Shown here piece by piece: positions 8,686 to 17,451 of a DNA stretch of 64,000 nucleotides. This DNA is from Teichococcus wenyumeiae (GTDB lineage: Bacteria; Pseudomonadota; Alphaproteobacteria; Acetobacterales; Acetobacteraceae), in assembly GCF_003696345.1 (NCBI RefSeq), contig NZ_RFLX01000005.1, positions 24,777 to 88,776 of the forward strand. The letters run 5' to 3'. Both the position numbers and the translations under genes were made by a program. How positions within the stretch are numbered: the first letter of the stretch is position 1; the number at the start of each line of letters is the position of its first letter. The notes below the pieces were generated by a model. That model had not been told where the DNA came from. It did no database searches and saw only the letters and a list, made by a program, of their open reading frames with translations.

Positions 8686-9549
8686 ATGCCTACCGCCTTC
8701 CGTCTCGCCCTGCCCCTGCTGGGCACGCTGCTGCTGGCCGCCTGCGCCACCTCCGCCCCGCCGCCGCCGCCCCCGCCGCTCTCCTATCCCGCCTCGGCGC
8801 GGGAGCGGATGCAGCGCATCGCGCTGGAGGAATGGGCGGAATGGGGCCGCATCGTGGTGCGGGACGGTGCGCCCCGCCCGGCCGGGCCCAGCCAGGAATC
8901 GCGGCTGGCCAATTTTCCCCGCGTGCTGGCCTATTGGCGCGCGGTGGAGGGCGAGGGCCGCGCCGCCATCGACCGCAACCGCGACCGCTATGCCACGGTG
9001 CTGAGCTACCCCGAGGCCCCCGGCGGCATCTGGAGCGAGCCGGCCTGGTCGGCCGCCTTCATCTCCTTCGTGCTGCGCAACGCGGGCGTGGACCAGCGGG
9101 AATTCCCGCCTTCCGCCGCCCATGCCTTCTACATCGACGGCATGCTGCGGGACGCGGCAACCTTCCCCGCCCAGGCGCCCTTCATCCCGCGCGCGGTGGA
9201 GAGCTACGCCCCCGTGCCGGGGGACCTGGTCTGCGCCGACCGCTCCCGCCGCCCCCTGCTGTCCTGGCAGGAGCGGCTGGCCGAGGCCGGGCAGTTCCGC
9301 CCCATGCATTGCGACATCGTGGTGGCCACCGGGCCCGGCACCGTGCAGGCGGTCGGCGGCAACATCGCGGATGCCGTGACCTTGTCGGTTTTTGCCACTG
9401 ACTCGGCAGGTCGGGTATTGGCACGGCCGCCGGGACAGCCCACTTGGTTCGCCATATTCGAAAACCGCCTGGGCCGCCTGCCGCCCTTTGGCGGGCCTGC
9501 CGCCACCACGCCCATCGCGGCGCGCGGGGGCCCGGGCCCATCGTCCTGA
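8686..9549 (+). CDS. DUF2272 domain lipoprotein
   Basis: This 287-residue lipoprotein has a hydrophobic signal (LALPLLGTLLLAAC) with the lipobox Cys at residue 20, then a short Pro-rich tether. The body matches DUF2272: IWSEPAWSAAFISFVLRNAG, FPPSAAHAFYIDGML and PGDLVCADRSRR, ending near HCDIVVATGPGTVQAVGGN. The arrangement (a Cys, a His in MHCDIVV, and an Asp-rich turn) recalls NlpC/P60- or YiiX-like amidases, but activity is unproven. The start is ATG 8686, with GGAGGAA at 8668-8674. The next gene starts 16 bp after its stop. Confidence 0.82.
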   Translation: MPTAFRLALPLLGTLLLAACATSAPPPPPPPLSYPASARERMQRIALEEWAEWGRIVVRDGAPRPAGPSQESRLANFPRVLAYWRAVEGEGRAAIDRNRDRYATVLSYPEAPGGIWSEPAWSAAFISFVLRNAGVDQREFPPSAAHAFYIDGMLRDAATFPAQAPFIPRAVESYAPVPGDLVCADRSRRPLLSWQERLAEAGQFRPMHCDIVVATGPGTVQAVGGNIADAVTLSVFATDSAGRVLARPPGQPTWFAIFENRLGRLPPFGGPAATTPIAARGGPGPSS

Positions 9550-9565
9550 ACGGAGATCTCCCCCT

Positions 9566-10696
9566 TTGACCGACCTTTTCTCCCCGATCACGCTGCGCGG
9601 GGTGACGATCCGTAACCGCATCGGCGTCGCGCCGATGTGCCAGTATTCCTGCGACCCGCGCGGCGATGCCGCCGGCAAGGCCACCGAGTGGCACCTGGCG
9701 CATCTGCATGCCCGCGCCATCGGCGGCGCCGGCCTGGTGGTGACGGAAGCCACCGCCGTGACGCCGGAAGGCCGCATCACGCCGCAGGACCTGGGCCTCT
9801 GGAGCGACGACCAGATCGCCGGCCATGCGCGGCTTGCCCAGGTGATCGCCTCGACGGGCGCGGTGCCGGGCACGCAGATCGCCCATGCCGGCCGCAAGGC
9901 CAGCACCAACCAGCCCTGGGTCGGTGGCGTGGCCGGCGACGACGCGCATGGCTGGGAGCCGCTGGCCCCCAGCGCCGTGGCCTTCCCCGGCCTGCGGGAG
10001 CCGCGCGCGATGTCGGAGGCGGAGATCCTCTCCACCATCGAAGCCTTCGCCGCCACCGCCCGCCGTGCCGTTAAGGCCGGCTACCGCTTCATCGAGCTGC
10101 ACGCGGCGCACGGCTACCTGCTGCACCAGTTCCTCTCGCCGCTGTCCAACCAGCGCAACGACGCCTGGGGCGGCGACTTCGCCGGCCGCAGCCGCATCGT
10201 GCTGGAAGCGGTGAAGGCGGTGCGCGCCGTGATGCCGGACGACATGCCGCTGGGCATCCGCTTCTCCCACACCGACTGGCTGGACGGCGGCTGGACCACC
10301 GAGGAGACGGTGGAGCTCTCCCGCCAGGTGAAGGCGCTGGGCGTGGACCTGGTGGATGTCTCCTCCGGCGCGCTGCTGCCGGCCAAGATCCCGCTGGAGC
10401 CGGGCTACCAGGTGCCGGGCGCCCGCGCGGTGCGGCATGGGGCAGAGGTCGCGGTGGCGGCGGTCGGCCTGATCACCGAGCCGAAGCACGCGCAGGAGAT
10501 CCTGGAGGCCGGCGACGCCGACATGATCTTCCTGGCCCGCGCCCTGCTGCGCGACCCCTACTGGCCGCTGCATGCCGCCGAGGCGCTGGGCCGGGCGGAA
10601 GCCTTCCAGGCGCCGGCGCAGTATGACCGCGCCTGGGGCGCGGCCGGCACCAAGGGGGTGGACTTCGCCACCGCGGCGCCGCTGCCAGTCCTCTGA
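9566..10696 (+). CDS. NADH:flavin oxidoreductase, Old Yellow Enzyme (YqjM-like)
   Basis: This 376-residue FMN-dependent ene-reductase of the thermophilic-like YqjM class has a TIM barrel beginning TDLFSPITLRGVTIRNRI. APMCQYSC carries the class-specific Cys and Tyr near the flavin, IELHAAHGYLLHQFLSP the two substrate-binding His residues, and AVAAVGLITEP...DMIFLARALLRDP the phosphate-binding end. The start is TTG 9566: the family always begins at this point and no ATG is available until MCQYS. It reduces activated alkenes; the natural substrate is unknown. It ends just before a symmetrical terminator. Confidence 0.93.
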   Translation: MTDLFSPITLRGVTIRNRIGVAPMCQYSCDPRGDAAGKATEWHLAHLHARAIGGAGLVVTEATAVTPEGRITPQDLGLWSDDQIAGHARLAQVIASTGAVPGTQIAHAGRKASTNQPWVGGVAGDDAHGWEPLAPSAVAFPGLREPRAMSEAEILSTIEAFAATARRAVKAGYRFIELHAAHGYLLHQFLSPLSNQRNDAWGGDFAGRSRIVLEAVKAVRAVMPDDMPLGIRFSHTDWLDGGWTTEETVELSRQVKALGVDLVDVSSGALLPAKIPLEPGYQVPGARAVRHGAEVAVAAVGLITEPKHAQEILEAGDADMIFLARALLRDPYWPLHAAEALGRAEAFQAPAQYDRAWGAAGTKGVDFATAAPLPVL

Positions 10697-10705
10697 GGCC
10701 GCAGG

Positions 10706-10729
10706 GGCCGGGCACCCTGGTGCCCGGCC
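10706..10729. terminator. Bidirectional hairpin terminator between convergent genes
   Basis: This is a perfect 11-bp stem (GGCCGGGCACC / GGTGCCCGGCC) with a 2-nt loop. It fills the 33-bp gap between the convergent stop codons of the Old Yellow Enzyme gene and the DUF1003 gene. No strong T tract follows on either strand. Confidence 0.7.
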
Positions 10730-11275
10730 TCATTGCTCCTGCTGGCGCGCCTCCAGCGCATCCAGCACCACCTCGGGCGCCACGTCCTTCGTGGCCTCGC
10801 GGATCTCGGGGTCGGCGGCGGCCTCGATGCCCATCTTCTGCGCCATGGCGGTGACCAGCGCGGTCAGCGTGGTCAGCTCATGTTCCGCCAGCAGGTTGAT
10901 CTGCAGGTCCAGGTCGGCGCGCTTGTCGGCCGCCGCCGCCATGCGGTTCTGGCTGATCAGCACGAAGGTGGAAAGGAAGATGGCCTCCACCGAGGCCACC
11001 ATGGCCAGCACCACGAAGGAAGGGTCGAAGCGTGGCACCCCGGGCACCAGGCCCAGGTTGATCACGATCCAGCCGCCATAAAGCGCCAGGTGCAGGTAGA
11101 CGAAGCGCATGCTGCCGGTGAAGGCGGTGATGGCCTGGGCCACCCGCTCTTCCCGAGTCGCATCGGCGGCCTCCTGGCGGCGGCGCTCTTCCAGCGCCTC
11201 GATATTGCGCCGAAGCGCGGCGCTGAGGCTGTCCGGCCGGGGGGGCGGCACGGTGGGGGTGACATTCTCTGGCAT
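10730..11275 (-). CDS. DUF1003 domain membrane protein
   Basis: This 181-residue protein has two membrane helices (about residues 57-78, FVYLHLALYGGWIVINLGLV, and 86-108, SFVVLAMVASVEAIFLSTFV) joined by the conserved GVPRFDP turn. A helical C-terminal part (RADLDLQINLLAEHELTTL) follows. This is the DUF1003 family, found across bacteria without a known role. The N-terminal 45 residues are charged and probably coiled. The start is ATG at 11273-11275, with CCTCC-complement ribosome sequence just upstream. It is divergent from the IalB-like gene. Confidence 0.85.
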   Translation of the reverse strand: MPENVTPTVPPPRPDSLSAALRRNIEALEERRRQEAADATREERVAQAITAFTGSMRFVYLHLALYGGWIVINLGLVPGVPRFDPSFVVLAMVASVEAIFLSTFVLISQNRMAAAADKRADLDLQINLLAEHELTTLTALVTAMAQKMGIEAAADPEIREATKDVAPEVVLDALEARQQEQ

Positions 11276-11452
11276 CTGGGCACCCTCCTTGGCCGGCAGT
11301 GCTTGCCGGCGCTGGATAAAGCCTGGCCCGCCAGACCAGTTGCGGTGAGCAGCTTGGCCTTGGCCGCCATCCGTTGCGATAAGCGGCGCACGCGTATCGG
11401 ACTACCTCTTTGCGCGGTTGCGGTGCGGCAGGGCGAACCTTAATTGGAGGGC

Positions 11453-11989
11453 ATGACACGGCTCCTCCCCCTCCTTCTGTTGCTGGGCGCCACCGGCGGT
11501 TCGCTGGTGGGCATGTCCGGCTTGGCATTGGCACAGCAGAAGCCGGCCCCTGCCGGCCCGCGCGCGCTTGGCACCTTCCAGGACTGGACGGCTGCGACCT
11601 ATGCCGAGGCCGGCAAGAAGGTCTGCTACGCCTTCACCCGCGCCAGCAAGACGGAGGGCGCCGGCAGCCGGCAGAATGTCATGCTGACCGTGACGCACCG
11701 GCCGCAGGGGCGCGACCAGGTCGCCGTCCGTGCCGGCTACACCTATGCCCGCAATGCCGAGGTCGAGGTGAAGGTGGGCTCCAACGAGTTGCCCTTCTAC
11801 ACCGCGCAGGACAATGCCTTCGCGCGTGAGGGCGCCAAGGCCGTGGCGGCCTTCAAGGGCGGCGCCGATGCCGTCTCCACCGGCCCCGGCCCGCAGGGGC
11901 GCGGCAAGGCGACCGATACCTTCTCCCTGTCCGGCTTCTCCGCCGCCTATGACGCCATCAGCAAGGAATGCCCGCCCGGCCGTCGCTGA
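11453..11989 (+). CDS. IalB-like secreted protein
   Basis: This exported protein of about 178 residues has a hydrophobic signal (LLPLLLLLGATGG...) ending near ALAQQ. The mature part (GTFQDWTAATYAEAGKKVCY, VMLTVTHRP, and a C-terminal ISKECPP with a second Cys) resembles the invasion-associated locus B family as found in Acetobacteraceae, including the two Cys expected to form a disulfide. The function is unknown; the name comes from Bartonella. The start is ATG 11453, though GGAGG at 11446-11450 is unusually close, so an internal start cannot be excluded. rlmN follows 21 bp downstream. Confidence 0.7.
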   Translation: MTRLLPLLLLLGATGGSLVGMSGLALAQQKPAPAGPRALGTFQDWTAATYAEAGKKVCYAFTRASKTEGAGSRQNVMLTVTHRPQGRDQVAVRAGYTYARNAEVEVKVGSNELPFYTAQDNAFAREGAKAVAAFKGGADAVSTGPGPQGRGKATDTFSLSGFSAAYDAISKECPPGRR

Positions 11990-12010
11990 GGCAGCATTCG
12001 GAATCCTGTC

Positions 12011-13237
12011 ATGACCCATCCCGCCGCCGCTGACGTCAGCCTGCCCCCGGTCGAAGCCGACCTGACCGCGGCCGAGCGCGCCCGCATCCTGGCCAAGTCC
12101 GCCCTCTTCGCGCCCCCCGACGCCACCCTGGCGGACGGGCGCCGCGAGCTGGTGGGCCTGTCGCGCGAGGAACTGGCGGCGGAGATGGTGGCGATGGGCG
12201 AGAAGCCCTTCCGCGCCAAGCAGCTCTGGCACTGGATCTACCACCAGGGCGTCACCGACTTCTCCAAGATGCCTACCATCGCCAAGCCGATGCAGGCCAG
12301 GATGGCGGAGCGTTTCGTGGTCGGCCGCCCCGGCGTGAACCTGGAGCAGACCAGCACGGACGGCACGCGCAAGTGGCTCTTCGGCTTCCGCGACGGGCAG
12401 CAGGTCGAGACCGTCTATATCCCCGACCAGCAGGAAGACCGCGGCGCCGTCTGCATCTCCACCCAGGTGGGCTGCACGCTGAGCTGCAAGTTCTGCCACA
12501 CCGGCACGCAGAAGCTGGTGCGCAACCTGGGCGCGGCCGAGATCGTCGGCCAGTTCATGGCGGCGCGCGACAGCTACAACGAATGGCCCAGCCCGACGGA
12601 CGGCACGCCGCGCCTCTTGTCCAACATCGTCATCATGGGCATGGGCGAGCCGCTCTATAACTACGAGAACACCGCCAAGGCGATGCGCATCATCATGGAC
12701 GGCGAGGGCATCGGCCTCTCCCGCCGGCGCATCACCCTCTCCACCTCCGGCGTGGTGCCGATGATGGACAAATGCGGCGCGGAACTCGGCGTCGGCCTCG
12801 CGGTGTCGCTGCATGCCGTGCGCAACGACATCCGTGACGAGATCGTGCCGCTGAACCGCAAGTATCCGATCGAGGAGCTGATGGCCGCCTGCCGCCGCTA
12901 CCCGGCGGCCTCCAACGCGCGGCGCATCACCTTCGAATACGTCATGCTGAAGGGCGTGAACGACTCGGAGGCCGATGCGCGGGAGCTGGTGCGGCTGCTC
13001 GACGGCATCCCGGCCAAGGTGAACCTGATCCCGTTCAATCCCTGGCCCGGCAGCCCCTACGAGACCTCCTCCAACAACGCCATCCACCGCTTCGCCAAGG
13101 TGGTCTCGGATGCCGGCTATTCCTCGCCCATCCGCACTCCGCGCGGGCGCGACATCCTGGCCGCCTGCGGCCAGTTGAAGACCGAGAGCGAGCGCAAGCG
13201 CGCCGCCAGGCCCGCCGCCGCCCCGGCCGCGGCGTAA
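12011..13237 (+). CDS. rlmN: Dual-specificity 23S rRNA/tRNA (adenine-C2) methyltransferase RlmN
   Basis: This 408-residue radical-SAM enzyme makes m2A2503 in 23S rRNA and m2A37 in some tRNAs. It has the N-terminal [15 protein letters not shown] accessory domain, the [11 protein letters not shown] cluster motif (three Cys for the 4Fe-4S cluster), [16 protein letters not shown], and the C-terminal DILAACGQL with the Cys that carries the methyl group. Length is normal for alphaproteobacteria. The start is ATG 12011. It is likely co-transcribed with the upstream IalB-like gene and the downstream MFS gene (4-bp gap). Confidence 0.97.
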   Translation: MTHPAAADVSLPPVEADLTAAERARILAKSALFAPPDATLADGRRELVGLSREELAAEMVAMGEKPFRAKQLWHWIYHQGVTDFSKMPTIAKPMQARMAERFVVGRPGVNLEQTSTDGTRKWLFGFRDGQQVETVYIPDQQEDRGAVCISTQVGCTLSCKFCHTGTQKLVRNLGAAEIVGQFMAARDSYNEWPSPTDGTPRLLSNIVIMGMGEPLYNYENTAKAMRIIMDGEGIGLSRRRITLSTSGVVPMMDKCGAELGVGLAVSLHAVRNDIRDEIVPLNRKYPIEELMAACRRYPAASNARRITFEYVMLKGVNDSEADARELVRLLDGIPAKVNLIPFNPWPGSPYETSSNNAIHRFAKVVSDAGYSSPIRTPRGRDILAACGQLKTESERKRAARPAAAPAAA

Positions 13238-13241
13238 CGGC

Positions 13242-14450
13242 ATGAGCGAGCAGGCGGTGGGCAAGACCGCCCCGGGTGTTTCCTCCGGGGCGGCGGCCTC
13301 CACCGTCCTGCCGTTGCTCTCGCTGGCGGCCTTCGCCACCGGCTGCGGCATGCGGATGCTGGACCCGCTGCTGCCGACGCTGGCCGCCGACCTGCGCGTC
13401 ACAGTGGCGGAAGCCGCCATCGTCATCTCCGCCTTCGCCCTGCCCTATGGCCTCTGCCAGATGGTGCTGGGGCCGTTGGGGGACCGTTTCGGCAAGCTGC
13501 GCGTGCTGGTGCTGGGGCTGCTGCTCTACAGCCTGGCCATGGCCGCCTGTTCCCTGGCGGGCAGCCTGGGGCATCTGGTGGCGCTGCGCGCCGTGACCGG
13601 CGGGCTGGCCGGGGCCATCGTGCCGCTGGCCATGGCCTGGATCGGCGACAACGTTCCCTATGCCGACCGGCAGGCCACCCTGGGCCGCTTCCTCACCGGC
13701 ATGGTCATGGCGCAATTGCTGGCCGGGCCGCTCTCCGGCGTAGTGGGGCAGGCGCTGGGCTGGCGCGCCGTCTTCCTGCTGGTGGGCGCCCAGGCGCTGC
13801 TGACGGGCTTCGGCATCATGGCCGTGCTGGGGCGCAAGCTCTGGCACCCGGACAAGCCCGCCAGCGCCGGCAGCGGCTTTTCCCGCTATCTCACCCTGCT
13901 GCACCGCCCCGCCGGACGGCGGCTGCTGACGGCGGCCTTCGTTGACGGGCTGCTGCTCTTCGGCGGCGCCTTTCCCTTTATCGGCTCCTACCTCATCCAG
14001 GTCTTCCACCTGGAAGCCTGGCAGGCCGGGCTGGTGGTGGCAGGCTTCGGCCTTGGGTCTCTGGTTTATACCCGCATGGCGCGGCTGCTGGTCTCGCGCC
14101 TGGGTGAGGCCCGGGTCTCGCTGGTGGGCGGGCTGGTGCTGGCTGCCGGCCTCGGCGGCCTGGCCCTGGCGCCCAACTGGTGGGTGGTGGCGGCTTTGCA
14201 GGCGCTGCTAGGCCTCGCCTTCTTCATGTTCCACGGCACCTTGCAGGCCCGCAGCACCGAGGCCCTACCGGAAGCCCGCGCCACCGCCGTTTCCGCCTTC
14301 GCCATGGCGCTGTTCCTGGGCCAGGCGCTGGGCTCAATCTGCTTCGGCGCCGTCATGGCCCGCGCCGGCTATCCTGGTGCCTTCCTGATCGCAGGTGTCG
14401 CGATGGCGGCCCTGGCCCTCTGGACACGCGCCACCCTGCTGGCACGATAG
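13242..14450 (+). CDS. MFS transporter, DHA1-like
   Basis: This 402-residue, 12-helix major facilitator protein begins with a predicted cytoplasmic tail of about 20 residues. The loop 2-3 motif MVLGPLGDRFGKLRVLVLG and an antiporter-like motif near helix 5 (RFLTGMVMAQLLAGPLSGVVG) suggest a drug/metabolite:proton antiporter of the DHA1 group. The substrate is unknown. Its ATG lies 4 bp after the rlmN stop, and another MFS gene follows 34 bp downstream. Confidence 0.9.
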   Translation: MSEQAVGKTAPGVSSGAAASTVLPLLSLAAFATGCGMRMLDPLLPTLAADLRVTVAEAAIVISAFALPYGLCQMVLGPLGDRFGKLRVLVLGLLLYSLAMAACSLAGSLGHLVALRAVTGGLAGAIVPLAMAWIGDNVPYADRQATLGRFLTGMVMAQLLAGPLSGVVGQALGWRAVFLLVGAQALLTGFGIMAVLGRKLWHPDKPASAGSGFSRYLTLLHRPAGRRLLTAAFVDGLLLFGGAFPFIGSYLIQVFHLEAWQAGLVVAGFGLGSLVYTRMARLLVSRLGEARVSLVGGLVLAAGLGGLALAPNWWVVAALQALLGLAFFMFHGTLQARSTEALPEARATAVSAFAMALFLGQALGSICFGAVMARAGYPGAFLIAGVAMAALALWTRATLLAR

Positions 14451-14484
14451 CCGCCACCTGCCACACGGATTCAAGCAGATACCA

Positions 14485-15723
14485 ATGAATAACAGGGAGG
14501 GCTCGGCCGCCTTCGTGGCGCCGCTGCTCGTGCTGGCCCTCGGCCATATGATCTCCAACCTGCTGCGCACGCTGCCGGCCATCTCGGCCGATGTGCTGGC
14601 GCGCGACATCGGCACCACGCCGGAAGGGCTGGCCTCGCTGACCGGGGCCTATCACCTCACCTTCGCCATGGGGCAGATCCCGCTCGGCGTGGCGCTGGAC
14701 CGCTTCGGCGTGAAGCCGGTGGCCCTGACCCTGCTCGGGATCGTCACGCTGGCGGCGGCGGCCTCGGCCATGGTGAGCGGCCCGGTGGGCTTCCTGCTGA
14801 CCCAGGTGGCGCTGGGCCTGGGCAGCTGCGGCGCCCTGCTCTGCCCCATGACGCTGGCGGCCAAGATCCTCAGCCCCGCCAAGTTCGGCCTCTGGTCCGG
14901 GCTGATCCAGGGCACGGGCAATGCGGGCATGCTGCTCTCCGCCAGCCCGCTGGCCTGGGTGGTGGAGCATTCCGGCTGGCGCGCGGGCTTCTGGGTCGCC
15001 GCCGGGCTGGCGCTGGTGGTGGCCCTGCTGGTGGCCAAGCTGGTGCCGGCGCCCGTGCCCGCCGCCATGCCTCCTGGCCCCCGCCCCTCCCTGCTGGCCG
15101 AGGCGCGGGAGGTCATCCGCCTCGGCCTGTCCCGCCGCCTGCGCGGGCTGGTGCTGCTGGCCTTCGCCTCCTTCGCCGTCATCATGGGGCTGCGCGGGCT
15201 CTGGGGCGGCCCCTGGCTGATGGAGGTGAAAGGCCTCAGCCGCATCGAGGCCGGCAACCTGCTGCTGCTCTTCACCGTGGCGCTGATCGGCGGCGCCATG
15301 CTGAGCGGCATGCTGGACCGCATCCTGGGCCACCGCCGCCTGCTGCTGGCCCTGGGCCATGCCGGCGCCAGCCTCTGCCTGCTGCTGCTGGTGGCCGGCG
15401 GACCGGGCGGCTGGCTCTCCGAGATCCTGGGGGTGCCGATGCTGCCGGCGGCCTACGACGCCGCACTCTTCCTGGCCTTCGGCCTCGCCATCACGGTGCA
15501 GCCGCTGGCCTTCGCCATGACGCGCGCCCTGGTGCCGCCGGAACAGGCGGGCAAGGCACTCTCGGCCGTCAACCTCTCCTTCTTCCTGGGCACAGCGGTG
15601 CTGCAGGCGGCCTCCGGCCCCGTGGCGGCGGCCTGGGGCATCGGCGCGGCGCTGGTCTTCCTGGCGCTGGCCAACCTGGTCTGCACCGCCTTCTTCATGG
15701 CGACCACGCGGCAGCAGGCCTGA
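14485..15723 (+). CDS. MFS transporter
   Basis: This 412-residue, 12-helix major facilitator protein is distinct in sequence from its upstream neighbour. It shows the loop 2-3 motif QIPLGVALDRFGVKPVALTL and helix-4/5 segments LGSCGALLCPM and GLIQGTGNAGMLLS, typical of the nitrate/cyanate-like and general NarK-like MFS groups. The start is ATG 14485 (MNNREGSAAF), just before the first helix. The substrate is unknown. A family A repeat pair separates its stop from the convergent next gene. Confidence 0.88.
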   Translation: MNNREGSAAFVAPLLVLALGHMISNLLRTLPAISADVLARDIGTTPEGLASLTGAYHLTFAMGQIPLGVALDRFGVKPVALTLLGIVTLAAAASAMVSGPVGFLLTQVALGLGSCGALLCPMTLAAKILSPAKFGLWSGLIQGTGNAGMLLSASPLAWVVEHSGWRAGFWVAAGLALVVALLVAKLVPAPVPAAMPPGPRPSLLAEAREVIRLGLSRRLRGLVLLAFASFAVIMGLRGLWGGPWLMEVKGLSRIEAGNLLLLFTVALIGGAMLSGMLDRILGHRRLLLALGHAGASLCLLLLVAGGPGGWLSEILGVPMLPAAYDAALFLAFGLAITVQPLAFAMTRALVPPEQAGKALSAVNLSFFLGTAVLQAASGPVAAAWGIGAALVFLALANLVCTAFFMATTRQQA

Positions 15724-15743
15724 AGCGGGGCTGGAGGCCGGGG

Positions 15744-16013
15744 CCAAAGAGGGCTCCGCCCTCTCTGGACGCTCCCGCCGGGGTGGAAAGTCCACCCCGG
15801 ACCCCGCTGCCAGTTTCGGGTCAAGACCGGACAGACACGGCGCAGCGCCAGCCACCAGCATTGAAAATCGGACAGGGCCACGCGGGCTGAGGCCGCAGTC
15901 GCCGGAGGTCCAGGACCTCCGGCGCCCCTCCGCGTCACTGAACAAATGGCGGGGTCTGGGGTGACCCTGTCACCCCAGCGGGGAAGGTCCGGAAGGGGCG
16001 GCGCCCCTTCCGG
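15744..16013. repeat. Family A paired-hairpin intergenic element, copy 2
   Basis: This copy fills the 302-bp convergent gap. The outer left hairpin at 15744-15768 is identical to the one at 3473-3497. The inner left hairpin is at 15778-15800 (arms CCGGGGTGGA), followed by the ACCCCGCTGCCAGTTT tail. An additional perfect 11-bp-arm inverted repeat at 15901-15923 (GCCGGAGGTCC arms) corresponds to the core of the other copies. The inverted right half is the hairpin at 15956-15978 (CTGGGGTGAC arms) plus the outer hairpin at 15989-16013 (CCGGAAGGGGCG arms). It probably acts as a bidirectional terminator. Confidence 0.78.
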
Positions 16014-16025
16014 CTCCGCCCTCCC

Positions 16026-16679
16026 TCAGCGGAAGGTCAGTTCCCGCGTCGCGCAGAGGTTCACGTCCCGCCGTTCCTCGCTGCGGCCGTCGTCCCAGAC
16101 GATGCGCAGGTCGTACTGGCATTCGCCGTCGGGCAGGCGGATGGTGCGGCGGCCATGGGCGCGCAGCATCTCGCGACCCAGCTGGTCCTGGCCCCAGTCA
16201 TCCTCGTTGCTCGGGCTGGCATAGATTTCCCGCACCGGGCTGTTGGCTTCGTTGCGCAGGGTGAAGCTGGGGTCGCCGCCCTTGCCGCCCTGGCGCTGCG
16301 CCTGCCGCGCGCCGGTGCGCTCGGGCGTGCCGATCACCACGTCGCGGTCCAGGCAGGTGTCGATGTCCCGCCGCTCCTCCACCAGCCCGCCTTCGAAGCC
16401 GATGCGCAGGTCGGTGCGGCAGCCGCCCTCCGGTGCCATGCGCACCGGCAGGTTGGCGCCATTCGCCAGGGGGCCCCGGCTGTCCAGCCGGTTGTCGCCC
16501 CAGTCACTGCTGTCGAGCGGCGAGGCGTAAAGGCGCTCGATCACCCGGTTGCTGCGGTTGATGAGGTTGAAGGAACCGTCCTGGTCCCCCGCCGCCTGCG
16601 CGGGTGCGGCCGTGAGGGATGCCGCCAGCAGGCCGGCCAGGCCTAGGGCGGACAGGAGGTAGGGCGCGGGACGCGGCAT
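16026..16679 (-). CDS. Secreted protein with two tandem copies of an unnamed Cys-paired domain
   Basis: This 217-residue protein has a signal peptide (about residues 1-30, ending APAQAAG). The mature protein is an internal duplication. Repeat 1 (about 36-118) and repeat 2 (about 137-217) share F-x-L-x-N, YASP, DWG, a GC/EC Cys, DLRI and EERRD followed by a second Cys. Each copy thus has two conserved cysteines that could pair. I do not recognise a named domain; similar proteins in relatives are annotated as hypothetical or Tat-signal proteins. It is probably periplasmic. It converges on the MFS gene across a family A repeat. Confidence 0.7.
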   Translation of the reverse strand: MPRPAPYLLSALGLAGLLAASLTAAPAQAAGDQDGSFNLINRSNRVIERLYASPLDSSDWGDNRLDSRGPLANGANLPVRMAPEGGCRTDLRIGFEGGLVEERRDIDTCLDRDVVIGTPERTGARQAQRQGGKGGDPSFTLRNEANSPVREIYASPSNEDDWGQDQLGREMLRAHGRRTIRLPDGECQYDLRIVWDDGRSEERRDVNLCATRELTFR

Positions 16680-16860
16680 CGGGTGGCTTTCCTTCGTGGC
16701 TCACCACCGGGCGCGGCTGCGCCTGTGGCTTGACAGCAAGTTGTTGGCCTGATGCCGGCTTTGACAAGCCGGGCGGCACGCAAGATCGCGGGAGAAGTCA
16801 GCCTGCCGCAACGCATCGTGCTTCCCTATCTTTGCACCCAGAACGATGCCGGAGCCTGCC

Positions 16861-17388
16861 ATGCCCCCCGCCGAAGCCACCCCGCCGCAATGGGACGAGG
16901 AGATCCTGGCCTATGCCGCCCAGGTCTTCCAATGCGCCCGCGCCGGCGATGCCGAGACCATGCGCAACCTGCTGGCGCGCGGCCTGCCCGCCAACCTGAC
17001 CAACGACAAGGGCGACACGCTGCTGATGCTGGCCAGCTACCACGGCCACCTGGAGACGGTGCGGACCCTGCTGCACCACGGTGCCGACCCCAACCGCCTG
17101 AACGACCGTGGCCAGACCCCGCTGGCCGGCGCCGCCTTCAAAGGCTTTCCCGAGATCGTCTCGCTGCTGCTGGAGAAAGGCGCGGAGGTCGATCTCGGCG
17201 GCGAGGATGGCCGCACCGCCCTGATGGTCGCCGCCATGTTCAACCGCCGGGACATCGTGACGCAGTTGCTGTCCTTCGGGGCGGACCCGCACCGCCAGGA
17301 TGCCCAGGGCAAGACGGCGCAGATGGTGGCCGAAGCCATGGGCGCCGCCGAGACGGCGCAGCAACTGGCGGCGCTGAGCTCGCCCTGA
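16861..17388 (+). CDS. Ankyrin repeat protein
   Basis: This small soluble protein (about 175 residues) is built of four ankyrin repeats from residue ~30: NDKGDTLLMLASYHGHLETV, then NDRGQTPLAGAAFKGFPEIV, EDGRTALMVAAMFNRRDIV and a degenerate last repeat beginning DAQGKTAQMVAEAMG. Ankyrin stacks mediate protein-protein contact; the partner is unknown. I chose ATG 16861 because GGAG at 16851-16854 sits 6 nt upstream; ATG 16846 is in frame but has no ribosome site. A family B hairpin follows the stop. Confidence 0.87.
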   Translation: MPPAEATPPQWDEEILAYAAQVFQCARAGDAETMRNLLARGLPANLTNDKGDTLLMLASYHGHLETVRTLLHHGADPNRLNDRGQTPLAGAAFKGFPEIVSLLLEKGAEVDLGGEDGRTALMVAAMFNRRDIVTQLLSFGADPHRQDAQGKTAQMVAEAMGAAETAQQLAALSSP

Positions 17389-17402
17389 GGGCCGGGCGCC
17401 AA

Positions 17403-17444
17403 ACTCGAAGAACGAAGATGGGGTCCGGGGAATTCCTTCCCCGG
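17403..17444. terminator. Family B hairpin, copy 1
   Basis: A stem with CCGGGGAA arms and a 4-nt TTCC loop at 17425-17444, preceded by an ACTCGAAGAACGAAGATGGGG flank that also occurs, inverted, at the family B copies near 58.1 and 63.3 kb. It lies between the convergent ankyrin and pntB stops and has TTTCCTT after it on the + strand. It is probably a terminator. Confidence 0.7.
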
Positions 17445-17451
17445 CCTTTCC

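Noticed and set aside
11292..11310. GCCGGCA/TGCCGGC inverted repeat upstream of the DUF1003 gene as an operator
   Set aside because: Short GC palindromes are frequent by chance at this base composition and nothing else supports a site here.
15744..16013. Repeated hairpins considered as a CRISPR array
   Set aside because: Repeats are inverted rather than direct, spacing is irregular, and no cas gene is nearby.
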